Assembly: GCA_964599635.1 (NCBI GenBank)
Contig: CAZRGM010000012.1
Location: forward strand, 43,972 to 107,971
Length of the DNA: 64,000 bases
Direction of reading: 5' to 3'
Source of the DNA: WJMT01 sp964599635
GTDB lineage: Bacteria > Acidobacteriota > Aminicenantia > Aminicenantales > Aminicenantaceae
This document shows, piece after piece, positions 16,151-24,742 of the stretch (position 1 is the first letter of the stretch; each line of letters opens with the position of its first letter). A program made the translations under genes and the position numbers. The notes below the pieces were generated by a model, which made no database searches, had not been told where the DNA came from, and saw only the letters and a program-made list of their open reading frames with translations.

Positions 16151-17008
16151 TTATTCTTTTTCGATTAGTTCTTTAAAGATAATCTCGACTATATTTGGCC
16201 ATCTCGTTTGATTCTCTTCAATCCCAAATTCTTTTTTGACTTCTTCTAATGTTTTTCCTTTTTCTATCATGGATTTTATTTTTTGTTGTTTGGTCTTGAG
16301 AGTGTTTATTAGATTTTGGATGTCCTCTCTTTGTGCGATTTCTCCATGTCCATGGACAAAAGTATCCGCATTCAGTTCTAGAACACCTTTGAGTGTCTTA
16401 ACTAAGCCGAAAGAGCTTCCATTTTTATGTTTATGGACAAGGGGATCCCGGTTCAGAAAAATAAGGTCTCCCAGAAAAGCTACTTTTTCTTTGGGGAAAA
16501 AGATTACAATATCCCCATTTGTATGGGCAGGGTAGTAATAAAGAAGTTTTATGTTCTCTTCTCCTATGTATAAGTCTAATTCTTTACTAAATGTCTGATT
16601 AGGCAGATACTTTCTTAATTCCTGGTCTTTAAAAGCTTCTTCCATGTCTTTGCGGGTATTATGATGAGATATGACATCAATTCCATGAGGGAATCCGGAC
16701 AAACCATTCACATGGTCTCCATCACTGTGAGTTAAGATTACGGTTTTAACAGGATGGGGTGTCAGCTTTTTTATTTCGTTTATCATTTGGATTGCTGATT
16801 CTTTACTCATTTTGGCATCAATGACAATGACTTGATTCTCTCCTATAAAGAAACCAGTATTCGCACCGCTGCCCCCTGTGACTTCGTAAATATTATTTTT
16901 TACTGGGATAACTTCAAGAGGCGGTGTCTCCCTTTGGGTATAGGCAGAGGGGAAAACCATCAGGACAGTTATAGGAAGAGCTAAAAAAAACTTTAAGTAT
17001 GTTTTCAT
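16151..17008 (-). CDS. Secreted metallo-beta-lactamase-fold hydrolase
   Basis: Exported MBL-fold hydrolase of about 285 residues. The start at 17008 is chosen because AGGAGG precedes that ATG, a clear signal peptide follows (MKTYLKFFLALPITVLMVFP), and a good promoter (17081-17109) lies inside the longer upstream frame. The zinc motif is THSDGDHVNGL, the HxHxDH variant with Ser in the second His position. Additional ligands are likely in AFLGDLIF (Asp) and VHGHGE (His). The mix resembles B-type SoxH/quinoprotein-relay-like or glyoxalase-II-like proteins rather than a true beta-lactamase. The substrate is unknown. Confidence 0.85.
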   Translation of the reverse strand: MKTYLKFFLALPITVLMVFPSAYTQRETPPLEVIPVKNNIYEVTGGSGANTGFFIGENQVIVIDAKMSKESAIQMINEIKKLTPHPVKTVILTHSDGDHVNGLSGFPHGIDVISHHNTRKDMEEAFKDQELRKYLPNQTFSKELDLYIGEENIKLLYYYPAHTNGDIVIFFPKEKVAFLGDLIFLNRDPLVHKHKNGSSFGLVKTLKGVLELNADTFVHGHGEIAQREDIQNLINTLKTKQQKIKSMIEKGKTLEEVKKEFGIEENQTRWPNIVEIIFKELIEKE

Positions 17009-17080
17009 CTCAAACCTCCTGTTCATTTTATTTTTATTGTCTCCAGATTTATTTAAAAGAATATTCCCTGACTTCTTTTC

Positions 17081-17109
17081 ATAATAGGGTATTATTTTAT
17101 TTCTATCAA
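17081..17109 (-). promoter_or_regulatory. Promoter for the MBL-fold gene
   Basis: On the minus strand there is TTGATA (17104-17109), a 17-bp spacer and TATTAT (17081-17086). It predicts a transcript start near 17074, which excludes translation from 17131 and supports the ATG at 17008. Confidence 0.58.
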
Positions 17110-17151
17110 TAAAAATTCTCATCATTAACATAGAATTATTTAAACAATTAT

Positions 17152-17166
17152 CCTGAATAATCCAGG
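17152..17166. repeat. Solo terminal repeat of the hairpin element
   Basis: CCTGAATAATCCAGG reads as two element ends fused head to head, followed by TTAA as at the right ends at 54835 and 19886. It could be an excision scar. Confidence 0.4.
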
Positions 17167-17258
17167 TTAAATAATATTTTTTATTTTTAGATAGGGTCGA
17201 TTCATGTATGATATTAAAAATTGATTTTTTTGTTTAAATCTGAGCAGGATTTTTATTT

Positions 17259-18182
17259 TTGAGTTCAATGAGAATAAAATTGAGTCAAAAAACAAGGGGA
17301 ACTTGGTCTGCAGTGATAGCCTATGTTTCCTGGGGTTTTCTGCCTCTTTTTTGGAAAATGCTGGATCGAATACCAGCCAAGAGCATTCTGGCTCACAGGA
17401 TTGTCTGGTCGTTTGTATTTCTTTTTTTTCTGGTCTCATTTCGAAAACTTTGGGCTGAGGTCAGGGATATCTTTTCAGTTAAAAAAACCAGAACATTTTT
17501 CCTGTTTACATCCTGTTTTTTAGGAATAAATTGGTTTGTTTATATATGGGCTGTGAATTCAGGCCACATGGTGGATGCCAGCCTTGGATATTTTATAAAT
17601 CCTCTGATTGTTGTTTTGCTGGGGATTTTTTTCCTAAAGGAAAAACTTGTTTTTTTGGAAAAAGTATCTGTGTTTGTTGCCTTGATAGGTGTTTTGTACA
17701 TGACCATTGAGATGGGGAAGATTCCATGGATCTCTCTTGTTCTGGCTCTGACTTTTGGGTTTTATGGACTCTTCAGAAAAAAAGCTGAAGCGGATTCTAT
17801 GACTGGGCTGACAGCTGAAATGATGATCCTTTTACCTTTCGCAGCTGTGTTTATTGTGGTTATGAATATCAATAACAGTGGTTTTATAGGAAAAGTTTCT
17901 TTTTTAACTCATTTGTTTCTCCTGGGCACAGGAGTGGTCACAGCTTTGCCTCTCCTTTGCTTCAATTATGGAGTGAAAAGAATTGATCTTAAAACTATCG
18001 GATTTCTTCAGTATTTATCTCCGACTTTCCAACTTTTTCTGGGGGTGTTTGCTTTTAAAGAGCCTTTTGACTTAACCCATCTAATCAGTTTTGGTCTTAT
18101 ATGGCTGGCTCTGATCCTCTATTCAGCATCCCATACTTCTTTACTACATAGGGTCCGACCAAAATTTAATGATAGAGATTGA
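17259..18182 (+). CDS. rarD: EamA/DMT-family permease, RarD-like
   Basis: Inner-membrane permease of the drug/metabolite transporter superfamily, 307 residues with about ten hydrophobic helices in two EamA repeats. The opening GTWSAVIAYVSWGFLPLFWKML...ILAHRIVWS, the segment GINWFVYIWAV..GHMVDASLGYFINPL and the late LLCFNYGVKRIDLKTIGFLQYLSPT are typical of RarD proteins, whose substrate is still uncertain. The start is TTG 17259, with GCAGGA 9 bp upstream. ATG 17268 is the alternative. The C69 promoter begins on its stop codon. Confidence 0.87.
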   Translation: MSSMRIKLSQKTRGTWSAVIAYVSWGFLPLFWKMLDRIPAKSILAHRIVWSFVFLFFLVSFRKLWAEVRDIFSVKKTRTFFLFTSCFLGINWFVYIWAVNSGHMVDASLGYFINPLIVVLLGIFFLKEKLVFLEKVSVFVALIGVLYMTIEMGKIPWISLVLALTFGFYGLFRKKAEADSMTGLTAEMMILLPFAAVFIVVMNINNSGFIGKVSFLTHLFLLGTGVVTALPLLCFNYGVKRIDLKTIGFLQYLSPTFQLFLGVFAFKEPFDLTHLISFGLIWLALILYSASHTSLLHRVRPKFNDRD

Positions 18183-18206
18183 CAGAGGTTGAGATATTCA
18201 TAATAA
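18179..18206 (+). promoter_or_regulatory. Promoter for the C69 peptidase gene
   Basis: TTGACA (18179-18184) overlaps the stop codon of the upstream permease gene. A 16-bp spacer leads to TAATAA (18201-18206), and AAGGAG follows before ATG 18235. Confidence 0.55.
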
Positions 18207-18234
18207 TTGAAAAAACTAAAAAAGGAGATATTTG

Positions 18235-19866
18235 ATGGACTGTTTTCTTTCAAAGAAATGGATTCGATGGACAGGTTATATTGCTTTTTTCATATTCATT
18301 CTTACGCTTGCTGTCTATCTCTTTGCAAGAGAGGATGAGAGTAAAGATTTTGAAAATGTTTTTCAAGGATGTACCAGTATTATGGCAGGGCGTTTGGCTA
18401 CCACAGACGGTTCTGTTATCACAGCCCATGCTTGCGACGGAAATTACAGAACCTGGGTCAGGATTGAGCCTGGTGAAACGCATCCTGAGGGGATGACCAC
18501 AAAGATTTATCATGGGCTGCTTCATACGGAAACACCAGAAGATAGAATAGGGGTGATAGAAAAAGGAGAGATTCCTCAAGTAAGAAAAACCTACTCTTTT
18601 TTAAACACAGCTTATCCCTGTATGAATGAAAAGCAGCTTGCTATAGGGGAAACCACGATTGGGGGACGAAGGGAACTCAGGAGTGTTGAAGGTCTATTTT
18701 CTATAGAAGAACTGCAGCGAATTGTTCTCCAGAGGTGCACAAATGCGAGAGAAGCCGTGGAATTGATCGGTGAACTAGTCAAGAAATATGGATACAGCGA
18801 TAGAGGAGAATGCCTAACCTTTGCTGACCCTAGGGAGATCTGGTATTTTGAGATATTCGGGGCGGGTACTTTTGAAATAGGAGCGGTATGGGCTGCGGTT
18901 CGAATCCCTGATGACCATGTGGGGATTTCAGCAAATATTCCTAGGATCAGTGAACTTGACCTGGATGACCCGGATCATTACATGGCTTCTGATAATGTCT
19001 ACACGTTAGCTCAGCAAATGGGTTGGTGGGATCCAGAAAGCCATAAACCTTTTAAATTCTGGGAAGCCTATAGCGGAAGGAAACCTTTTTCTACAAGGGA
19101 ATACTTTGTCTTTAGGTCAGTAGCTCCCTCTCTAAATCTCAGTATGGATTCGGAGGAACTGCCATTTTCAGTAAAGCCTGACAGGAAACTTTCAGTACAA
19201 GACATTATGGCCTTATATAGGCAGACCTATCAAGGGACTGAATGGGATATGACTAAGAATCTGATGGTAAAAAAGAGAAGAAGCGATGAGATGATCCTGA
19301 GCCCGATTGTCAATCCCTGGATGTCCCGGGATTTCATGGCTCTGCTCAATACCGTTAAACCCGGAATAATCGAGCCTGTAAGAACCATAGCGATTTCAGG
19401 ATGTTCTTATACAGAGGTCTTGCAGTGTCGGGATTGGCTTCCTGATGAAGTGGGAGGGATCGCATGGTTTTCTTTTGATAATCCAGCACAGAGTCCCAGG
19501 ATTCCTATATTTGCTGGAGTGACAGAGCTTCCATCCAGCTTCGAAATATGTGCTCAGCACAGATTTCGAAAAGATTCAGCCTGTTGGGCGTTCAGGCGTG
19601 CCAATCGATTGGCACAGGTAAGATGGGGAGAAGCCGGGAAATATATAGAAGATGCTGTTTCAGAATTCGAAAAGAAAGCCTTTACAGATCTCCCTATGAT
19701 CGAAGAGAAGGTAAAAGAATGGTACAAGGACAGCGCTTCTGAGGAAAATATCCAGAGAGTAAAAGAATATTTAACCAAGTACACCAATGATTTTGCCCGC
19801 GCAGCTATGCATAAGTATTGGGAGTTGGGAGACATTTTTTGGGGAATGTTTGGAAGAGGCTTTTAA
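18235..19866 (+). CDS. Membrane-anchored C69 family dipeptidase
   Basis: Ntn-hydrolase-fold dipeptidase of family C69 (PepD-like), 543 residues. A single N-terminal membrane segment (about 11-31) precedes GCTSIMAGRLATTDGSVITAH. The cysteine (residue 46) is the expected nucleophile that becomes N-terminal after autoprocessing, and this run is the family signature. Further markers are GGRRELRS, ECLTFADPREIWYFEI and GISANIPRI. It would cleave dipeptides at the cell surface or periplasm, feeding amino acids inward. It lies directly upstream of a hydroxyproline/proline-racemase-family gene, which suggests a link to imino-acid peptide use (inference). Confidence 0.92.
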   Translation: MDCFLSKKWIRWTGYIAFFIFILTLAVYLFAREDESKDFENVFQGCTSIMAGRLATTDGSVITAHACDGNYRTWVRIEPGETHPEGMTTKIYHGLLHTETPEDRIGVIEKGEIPQVRKTYSFLNTAYPCMNEKQLAIGETTIGGRRELRSVEGLFSIEELQRIVLQRCTNAREAVELIGELVKKYGYSDRGECLTFADPREIWYFEIFGAGTFEIGAVWAAVRIPDDHVGISANIPRISELDLDDPDHYMASDNVYTLAQQMGWWDPESHKPFKFWEAYSGRKPFSTREYFVFRSVAPSLNLSMDSEELPFSVKPDRKLSVQDIMALYRQTYQGTEWDMTKNLMVKKRRSDEMILSPIVNPWMSRDFMALLNTVKPGIIEPVRTIAISGCSYTEVLQCRDWLPDEVGGIAWFSFDNPAQSPRIPIFAGVTELPSSFEICAQHRFRKDSACWAFRRANRLAQVRWGEAGKYIEDAVSEFEKKAFTDLPMIEEKVKEWYKDSASEENIQRVKEYLTKYTNDFARAAMHKYWELGDIFWGMFGRGF

Positions 19867-19870
19867 TGAT

Positions 19871-19886
19871 TCGTGAATAATCCAGG
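19871..19886 (+). repeat. Solo right end of the hairpin element
   Basis: TCGTGAATAATCCAGG followed by TTAATA equals the right terminus of the dispersed hairpin element (compare 54820-54840). No element body adjoins it. Confidence 0.4.
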
Positions 19887-19978
19887 TTAATATTATTTAC
19901 AATTATGTATAAATTCAGGACGATGAAAAGTTTACTCAGAGTAAAAAATATGAGATTTTTAGGCTAGGGGGAGGGGAT

Positions 19979-21007
19979 ATGAGCAAGGAGTGGAAACCAC
20001 CAGTGGACTGGAGAGTCATAGAAACTTTAGAGGCTCATGCGGCCGGTGAACCGCTCAGATTGATTACAAAAGGGTTGCCGAATATTCCCGGAGATACCAT
20101 TCTTCAAAAGCGACGGTTTTTTCGTGATCATTATGATTTTATACGAACGGGATTGATGTGGGAGCCTCGTGGTCATGCTGATATGTACGGAGCGGTGCTT
20201 ACTGAACCTGTGAGTCAAAGAGCTGATTTCGGGGTTTTTTTTCTTCATAATGAAGGATACTCTACCATGTGCGGTCATGCCATCATTGCATTGGCAAAAA
20301 TGACTCTGGATACAGGAATCATAGAAAAAAAAGGGAATGATCCTGAGATCATCATAGATACTCCAGCAGGTCAGATCAAGGCTACGGCTCACAGAGAAAA
20401 GGGGAAAGTCCTTCAGGTTTCTTTTTTGAATGTTCCTTCTTTTGTTTATTTAAAGGACCGGCGTGTTCTAGTTTCGGATTTGGGCTGGGTAAATTATGAT
20501 ATTGCTTTTGGCGGAGCTTTCTATGCGTTTTGTAAGGCTAAAGAATTGGATGTGGCTCTGAAACCAGAGCACCATGACCGTTTGATTCATTTGGGACGGT
20601 CCATTAAAAAGGCTGTTATGGATTCTGTGACTATCAAGCATCCTTTAGATGAAGAGCTTGGATTTCTCTATGGAACCATTATCATAGGGCCTCCTGAAAA
20701 GCCTTCCAACCACAGCCGAAATGTCTGTGTGTTTGCAGATGGAGAAGTGGACAGATCCCCTACAGGGACCGGAGTGAGCGCACGAGCAGCTCTTCATTAC
20801 AGTAGAGGAGAAGTGGAGATAGGGAGTCCTATGGTTATCGAAAGCATTATCGGAACCGAGTTCCAAGTGCAGATAAAGAAAGTGACAAAATTTGGTCCTT
20901 ATCCTGCGGTTATACCTGAGGTTACAGGAAGGGCGGCTATCACCGGAGAAAATAAGTTTTATTTTGATCCTAATGATCCTCTTAAAAAAGGATTCATCCT
21001 CCGGTAG
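19979..21007 (+). CDS. Proline racemase family; trans-3-hydroxyproline dehydratase type
   Basis: Cytoplasmic PLP-independent proline racemase-fold enzyme, 342 residues. The first catalytic position is Cys98 in STMCGHAII. The second, normally Cys in SPCGTGTSA, is Thr262 in DRSPTGTGVSA. This Cys/Thr combination is the published signature of trans-3-hydroxy-L-proline dehydratases, whereas racemases and 4-hydroxyproline epimerases keep Cys/Cys. The expected reaction converts trans-3-hydroxyproline to pyrroline-2-carboxylate, which a separate reductase (not seen here) turns into proline. A GGGGAGGGGAT site precedes the ATG. It follows the C69 dipeptidase by 112 bp. Confidence 0.88.
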   Translation: MSKEWKPPVDWRVIETLEAHAAGEPLRLITKGLPNIPGDTILQKRRFFRDHYDFIRTGLMWEPRGHADMYGAVLTEPVSQRADFGVFFLHNEGYSTMCGHAIIALAKMTLDTGIIEKKGNDPEIIIDTPAGQIKATAHREKGKVLQVSFLNVPSFVYLKDRRVLVSDLGWVNYDIAFGGAFYAFCKAKELDVALKPEHHDRLIHLGRSIKKAVMDSVTIKHPLDEELGFLYGTIIIGPPEKPSNHSRNVCVFADGEVDRSPTGTGVSARAALHYSRGEVEIGSPMVIESIIGTEFQVQIKKVTKFGPYPAVIPEVTGRAAITGENKFYFDPNDPLKKGFILR

Positions 21008-21015
21008 ACTCCATC

Positions 21016-21104
21016 CTTAAAGTCGTTTCTATTGAAGATATCGTGTCCATCGCTAAAAATAAAATGATAACAGAGGCATCGCCCTTTCTTTATGAATGAT
21101 CCAT
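21016..21104 (-). repeat. Partial copy of the hairpin element (89-bp exact direct repeat)
   Basis: Bases 21016-21104 are identical to 21275-21363, an offset of 259 bp. They hold the left end and the loop of element C. The region is thus one and a third copies in tandem, starting 8 bp after the stop of the racemase-family gene. The perfect identity suggests a recent duplication. Confidence 0.8.
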
Positions 21105-21113
21105 ATTATTAAT

Positions 21114-21364
21114 CATGGTTAATTCACGAGTAGAGATTGCTGCAGATGTTAGGCACAGGGCATGAAGACGTGGTTCTTCACTTCGAATGCACTGTAACGA
21201 AGCAGATGCAGTGATATCGACTCGCCTTTGGTAAAGAAAGGGCGATTTAAATTGATAGTACAGATAAGAAAAATCTTAAAGTCGTTTCTATTGAAGATAT
21301 CGTGTCCATCGCTAAAAATAAAATGATAACAGAGGCATCGCCCTTTCTTTATGAATGATCCATG
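21114..21364 (-). mobile_element. MITE-like hairpin element, copy C (full length, inverted)
   Basis: Terminal sequences read on the minus strand are CATGGATCATTCATAAA (left) and, inverted, CATGGTTAATTCACGAG (right). Internal arms ATCGCCCTTTCTTT (21337-21350) and AAAGAAAGGGCGAT (21233-21246) pair perfectly over 14 bp across a 90-nt loop. The core between two GCATCTGC-like words matches copies A and B. The arms differ from those of copy B (AAAAAAATGGCGAT) yet remain fully complementary, so pairing is conserved. Its left end supplies the last residues and the stop codon of the aldose epimerase gene. Confidence 0.75.
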
Positions 21365-22527
21365 ATTGTGGAGAAGCGGAATAAAGTACTCTTTAAATAT
21401 TTTTCGCCTGGTTTGAGGATGGTGGAGGGAAATTCAGGATGATTGGGAGAATCTGGAAAATGCTGAGGTTCCAGGCAGAATCCATAGTGTTTCTCATAAA
21501 TTTTTCCTGATTTTCCGGTGATGATTCCATCAAGAAAATTTCCTGAATAAAACTGGAGCCCGGGTTCTGTGGTATAGATTTCAATAACTCGTCCTTTATT
21601 GGGTTCCGAGACTCTGGCCGCCAGTTTTAGAGTCCCCTCTTTGCCGTTAAGGACAAAGTTATGATCATACCCCCCGGGGACCTGTCCAATACGCTCGCCA
21701 ATAGCCGTGGGTGAAGTGAAATCAAAAGGAGTTTTCTTGACAGAAAGAATCTCACCCGTGGGTATGAGTTCAGAATCAACTGGAGTGTACCTCTCTGCGT
21801 TTATGTAAAGGATATGGTCCAAAATATCGCCGCTTCCCTGACCTTCTAAATTGAAATAGCTGTGATGGGTCAGGTTAACCGGAGTGGCTTTGTCCGTTTG
21901 GGCTTCATATTCTATTTTGAGTTCATTTTTTTCAGTAAGGGTATAGGTCACGGTGCAGGATAGATTCCCTGGATATCCTTCTTCACCATCATGGCTTAGA
22001 TAACTGAATTGAATCCCTAATGAGGCTTCATTTTCAAAGGGGCTGGCGTCCCACACTCTTTTATCGAATCCTTTGAGGCCGCCGTGGAGATGATTATTAT
22101 TGTCATTTTTGGCTAATTGGTATTCCTCTCCATTGAGAGTGAATTTCCCATCTTTGATACGATTGGCATAGCGTCCTACGGTAGCGCCAAAATAAGGAGT
22201 TTCTTTGAGATAGCCTTCTAACTGATTATATCCCAGAGTAATGTCATCCGGTTTGCCGTTCTTATCCGGGACTATAAGCGAAACCAGAATGGCTCCGTAA
22301 TTCGTGATTTTGGCTTTCATCCCATTCGGGTTGGTTAGAATATACAGGTCAATTTTACGGCCGTCCGGCATGGTGCCAAATTCCTTTTTTTCAAGAGTCA
22401 TGGTCGTTTTTCCTTTCTCTAAAGTTTCTTGGACTTTGTTTTCGGATTTTCCTTGACATGCTGAAAAAGAGAGTGATAATGTAAAAAAAATAACGGTTAA
22501 TGCTGAGAAATACATATTTTGCCTCAT
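21349..22527 (-). CDS. galM: Aldose 1-epimerase (galactose mutarotase), lipoprotein
   Basis: Mutarotase of the GalM family, 392 residues, interconverting alpha and beta anomers of aldohexoses or pentoses. It has an N-terminal lipobox FSAC (Cys24), so it is lipid-anchored and acts outside the cytoplasm. Family motifs: NYGAILVSL, GRYANRI, NHLHGGLKGFDKR with the substrate-binding His, NLTHHSYFNL with the catalytic His, GGYDHNFVL, and the catalytic Glu in GFCLEPQHFPD. The last five residues and stop are encoded inside a dispersed repeat, so the original C-terminus may have been altered by the insertion. It fits the nearby arabinose-releasing enzymes. Confidence 0.93.
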   Translation of the reverse strand: MRQNMYFSALTVIFFTLSLSFSACQGKSENKVQETLEKGKTTMTLEKKEFGTMPDGRKIDLYILTNPNGMKAKITNYGAILVSLIVPDKNGKPDDITLGYNQLEGYLKETPYFGATVGRYANRIKDGKFTLNGEEYQLAKNDNNNHLHGGLKGFDKRVWDASPFENEASLGIQFSYLSHDGEEGYPGNLSCTVTYTLTEKNELKIEYEAQTDKATPVNLTHHSYFNLEGQGSGDILDHILYINAERYTPVDSELIPTGEILSVKKTPFDFTSPTAIGERIGQVPGGYDHNFVLNGKEGTLKLAARVSEPNKGRVIEIYTTEPGLQFYSGNFLDGIITGKSGKIYEKHYGFCLEPQHFPDSPNHPEFPSTILKPGEKYLKSTLFRFSTIMDHS

Positions 22528-22599
22528 AATTATCTCCTTATATGGAAAAACTGTTGAACAAAGTTTAAAACAAATTCAAATCTTTAGCAATGAATGGGT

Positions 22600-22929
22600 T
22601 TATTTCTCAAATCCAAATAAATCATCAACGGGAACAGATATCATCTTTGCTGTTTTTCTTTTTTTGTCGTATTCTGTGATATCTTTAAGAACTTCGTCTA
22701 TTTTGGGAATCATTTTTTTTTGTGCGACGATGAGAATTGTTTTATTTGTCGGGCTGCTTCCTGCAAAAAAGTCCTTAAGTCCGGCAAAAACAGGTATGTC
22801 ATGACTGACAATATGGCCCATACCCATGGAATCTAAAACCGTAGCTCCAGGAATTCCGATCTCTATAAAGGCAGAAAGCAAATCGTCCAAATATTCGATT
22901 TTATTGAGAAAGATAATGATAAGTTTCAT
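22600..22929 (-). CDS. PII-like regulatory protein
   Basis: Small cytoplasmic protein of 109 residues with the ferredoxin-like pattern and size of the PII superfamily: opening MKLIIIFLNKIEYLDDLLSAF, the loop-region GIPGATVLDSMGMGH, and KTILIVAQKKMIPKIDEVLK. It lacks the canonical T-loop tyrosine site of GlnB/GlnK and is better called PII-like. It is the last gene of a unit with an EIIA-like protein and two CPA2 antiporters (17-bp gap), so it most likely senses a small molecule and modulates those transporters, as PII-like proteins beside carriers do. Ligand and target are inferences. Confidence 0.72.
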   Translation of the reverse strand: MKLIIIFLNKIEYLDDLLSAFIEIGIPGATVLDSMGMGHIVSHDIPVFAGLKDFFAGSSPTNKTILIVAQKKMIPKIDEVLKDITEYDKKRKTAKMISVPVDDLFGFEK

Positions 22930-22946
22930 ATTCTAAATCCTCTCAA

Positions 22947-23414
22947 TTAGCTGAAGTGTTTGTCTTCATAGTCTGTAAAAATCTCTATCACATTCTGGCT
23001 ATTCTTGCATTTGATCAGTTTATTTCTGAGTTTTTTATCATGCAAGAGGCGTGACAGCCTGGCCAGAAGGCTGATCTGAGTACTGACTTTTTTTTCAGGG
23101 CATAAAATAAGGAATATCAGTTTGACTGGTTTTTTATCTAAGGCATCAAAGTCAACACTTTTTTCTGTGATGCCCAAAGCAAAATAGACTTCTTGGATGT
23201 TTTTCATTCGGGTGTGTGGGATTGCAATATTGTTTCCAATGGCGGTGGTCTCGATTTTCTCTCTGTCTAAAATACTTTGAATGGTGTCTTCTTTGTCAAT
23301 CTCATCATTCTTATTTATTATGAGATCTAATAATTCTTCGATTATTTCATGTTTTTTTTCTTTTAAGAGGGGTATTTTTATGCAATCCTTATCTAAATAA
23401 TGAGAGATACGCAT
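22947..23414 (-). CDS. PTS EIIA(Ntr)/fructose-type domain protein
   Basis: Stand-alone PTS EIIA type-2 domain, 155 residues. The phosphorylatable histidine is His67 in NNIAIPHTRM, and the following VDFDALDKKPVKLIFLILCPEK is the standard EIIA core. No EIIB or EIIC domain is attached and no sugar PTS genes are nearby, so the role is regulatory, like PtsN. It is encoded 11 bp after a CPA2 antiporter. PtsN is known to regulate potassium transport in enterobacteria, so control of these antiporters is a plausible role. AAGGAGTC precedes the ATG. Confidence 0.9.
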   Translation of the reverse strand: MRISHYLDKDCIKIPLLKEKKHEIIEELLDLIINKNDEIDKEDTIQSILDREKIETTAIGNNIAIPHTRMKNIQEVYFALGITEKSVDFDALDKKPVKLIFLILCPEKKVSTQISLLARLSRLLHDKKLRNKLIKCKNSQNVIEIFTDYEDKHFS

Positions 23415-23425
23415 TGTTGACTCCT

Positions 23426-24742
23426 TTAGATATGAGTTTCACCTACTTTTTTCAAGCCAAACTTAAAGGCAATGGGTCCTAAAATCTGATTCATGATAAC
23501 CGCGGCCACTAAAATTGTCTGTATCGATGAGCCCAGGTCAGGAAGCCGACGGGCGACTTCTGTTAGCAGACCCAAGCTCACTCCGGCTTGGGTGATGAAA
23601 CCCAGCCACACATTTTTATATATTTTTGGCTTGTTTTTTGCAAGTCTGCCGCTCATATACGATCCTAAATACATGAAGATGAGGCGAACCACAAAAACAA
23701 CCAATCCCAGCAGCCATCCTGTGCGGAGCACATTTAAATCCATAGCGGCACCGGTTATGGCAAAGAAGACAATATAAATAGGGAGGGAGACTCTATCCAT
23801 CCTTGCTAAAAAATTATCTCCGTGCTTTGAAAAGTTCTGCACAGTAAATCCAGCGGCCATACAAATGAGAAGAGGCTCCAGTTCCAGATGGATATCATAA
23901 GCGTGTTTCAAATAATGTCCCAAGAGATGGGAAAATTCAATCACAATAAATCCCATGGCAATGATAACAACAGAAAATTCTATCTGGACTTTTTCTATGA
24001 GGAAAACAATAAATTTTCCCAACAAAAATCCAAGTAAAAAAGCAATGCTGATTTCCAAGAAGAGAGAAAATATCAGTAACAAATTTATTCCTTGGGTTTC
24101 AGCAATAAAGACCTGGGTTAAAGAGATGACCACAGCAAACAATATGATGATAAGAACATCCGTTACCACGGATACGCTGAGAACGATATCGGTGTAATGT
24201 CCTTTAGCTTTAGTCTCACTGATAACAGCAAAGATAGAGGAGGGAGAACGGGCTACAGCAATGGTTCCGAAGATGGCTGATACAGAAAGCCTCAATGTTA
24301 AACTTGATTCACTCAAAAAAGGCATAGAGTTAGAAAGGAGAAATACAATCAGAGTGGTTCCCATAAAAACCACGACAGTTACCCCTGACATATAATAAAC
24401 AATAGACTTAAGGACTTTTTTTATGTTGGTGATTCGAAGCTCCCCTCCTGCGCAGAAAGCGATAAAAGCAAGGGCTAATTTATTTATGAAGTCAAGGTCT
24501 TTAACTTCAGACAGGGTGTACAGTTTCAGAAAAAAAGGACCCATAAAAAGTCCAGCGAGGATGTAGCCCACAATGCGGGGAAAGCCGAGTTTTTCTAAAA
24601 GAAAGCCAAAACAGTACGCAGCCAAAAGGATAAGCCCCAGAACCAGGGTTGGGCAGTTTTCTTGATGTGCACTTAAATTCAGGTGGAGTAGAAGAAGGAC
24701 GGCTGTGATGGTCAGAATAAGTCCTAATATTTTGTTTGTCAT
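23426..24742 (-). CDS. CPA2-family cation:proton antiporter (second)
   Basis: Membrane antiporter of the Na+/H+ exchanger (CPA2/KefB-like) family, 438 residues with about 12 hydrophobic helices. Family features: CFGFLLEKLGFPRIVGYILAG near the start, SAIFGTIAVARSPSSIFAVISE in the middle, and VWLGFITQAGVSLGLLTEVAR near the end. The charged residue usually found in the ion-binding helix appears replaced in the RSPSS region. No TrkA-N/RCK domain is attached, so regulation may come from the adjacent EIIA and PII-like proteins. It overlaps the preceding antiporter gene by 4 bp (translational coupling). Confidence 0.88.
   Translation of the reverse strand: MTNKILGLILTITAVLLLLHLNLSAHQENCPTLVLGLILLAAYCFGFLLEKLGFPRIVGYILAGLFMGPFFLKLYTLSEVKDLDFINKLALAFIAFCAGGELRITNIKKVLKSIVYYMSGVTVVVFMGTTLIVFLLSNSMPFLSESSLTLRLSVSAIFGTIAVARSPSSIFAVISETKAKGHYTDIVLSVSVVTDVLIIILFAVVISLTQVFIAETQGINLLLIFSLFLEISIAFLLGFLLGKFIVFLIEKVQIEFSVVIIAMGFIVIEFSHLLGHYLKHAYDIHLELEPLLICMAAGFTVQNFSKHGDNFLARMDRVSLPIYIVFFAITGAAMDLNVLRTGWLLGLVVFVVRLIFMYLGSYMSGRLAKNKPKIYKNVWLGFITQAGVSLGLLTEVARRLPDLGSSIQTILVAAVIMNQILGPIAFKFGLKKVGETHI

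Noticed and set aside
18890..18915. GGTTCGAATCC, like a tRNA T arm
   Set aside because: It lies inside the intact C69 peptidase gene and no cloverleaf can be folded around it.
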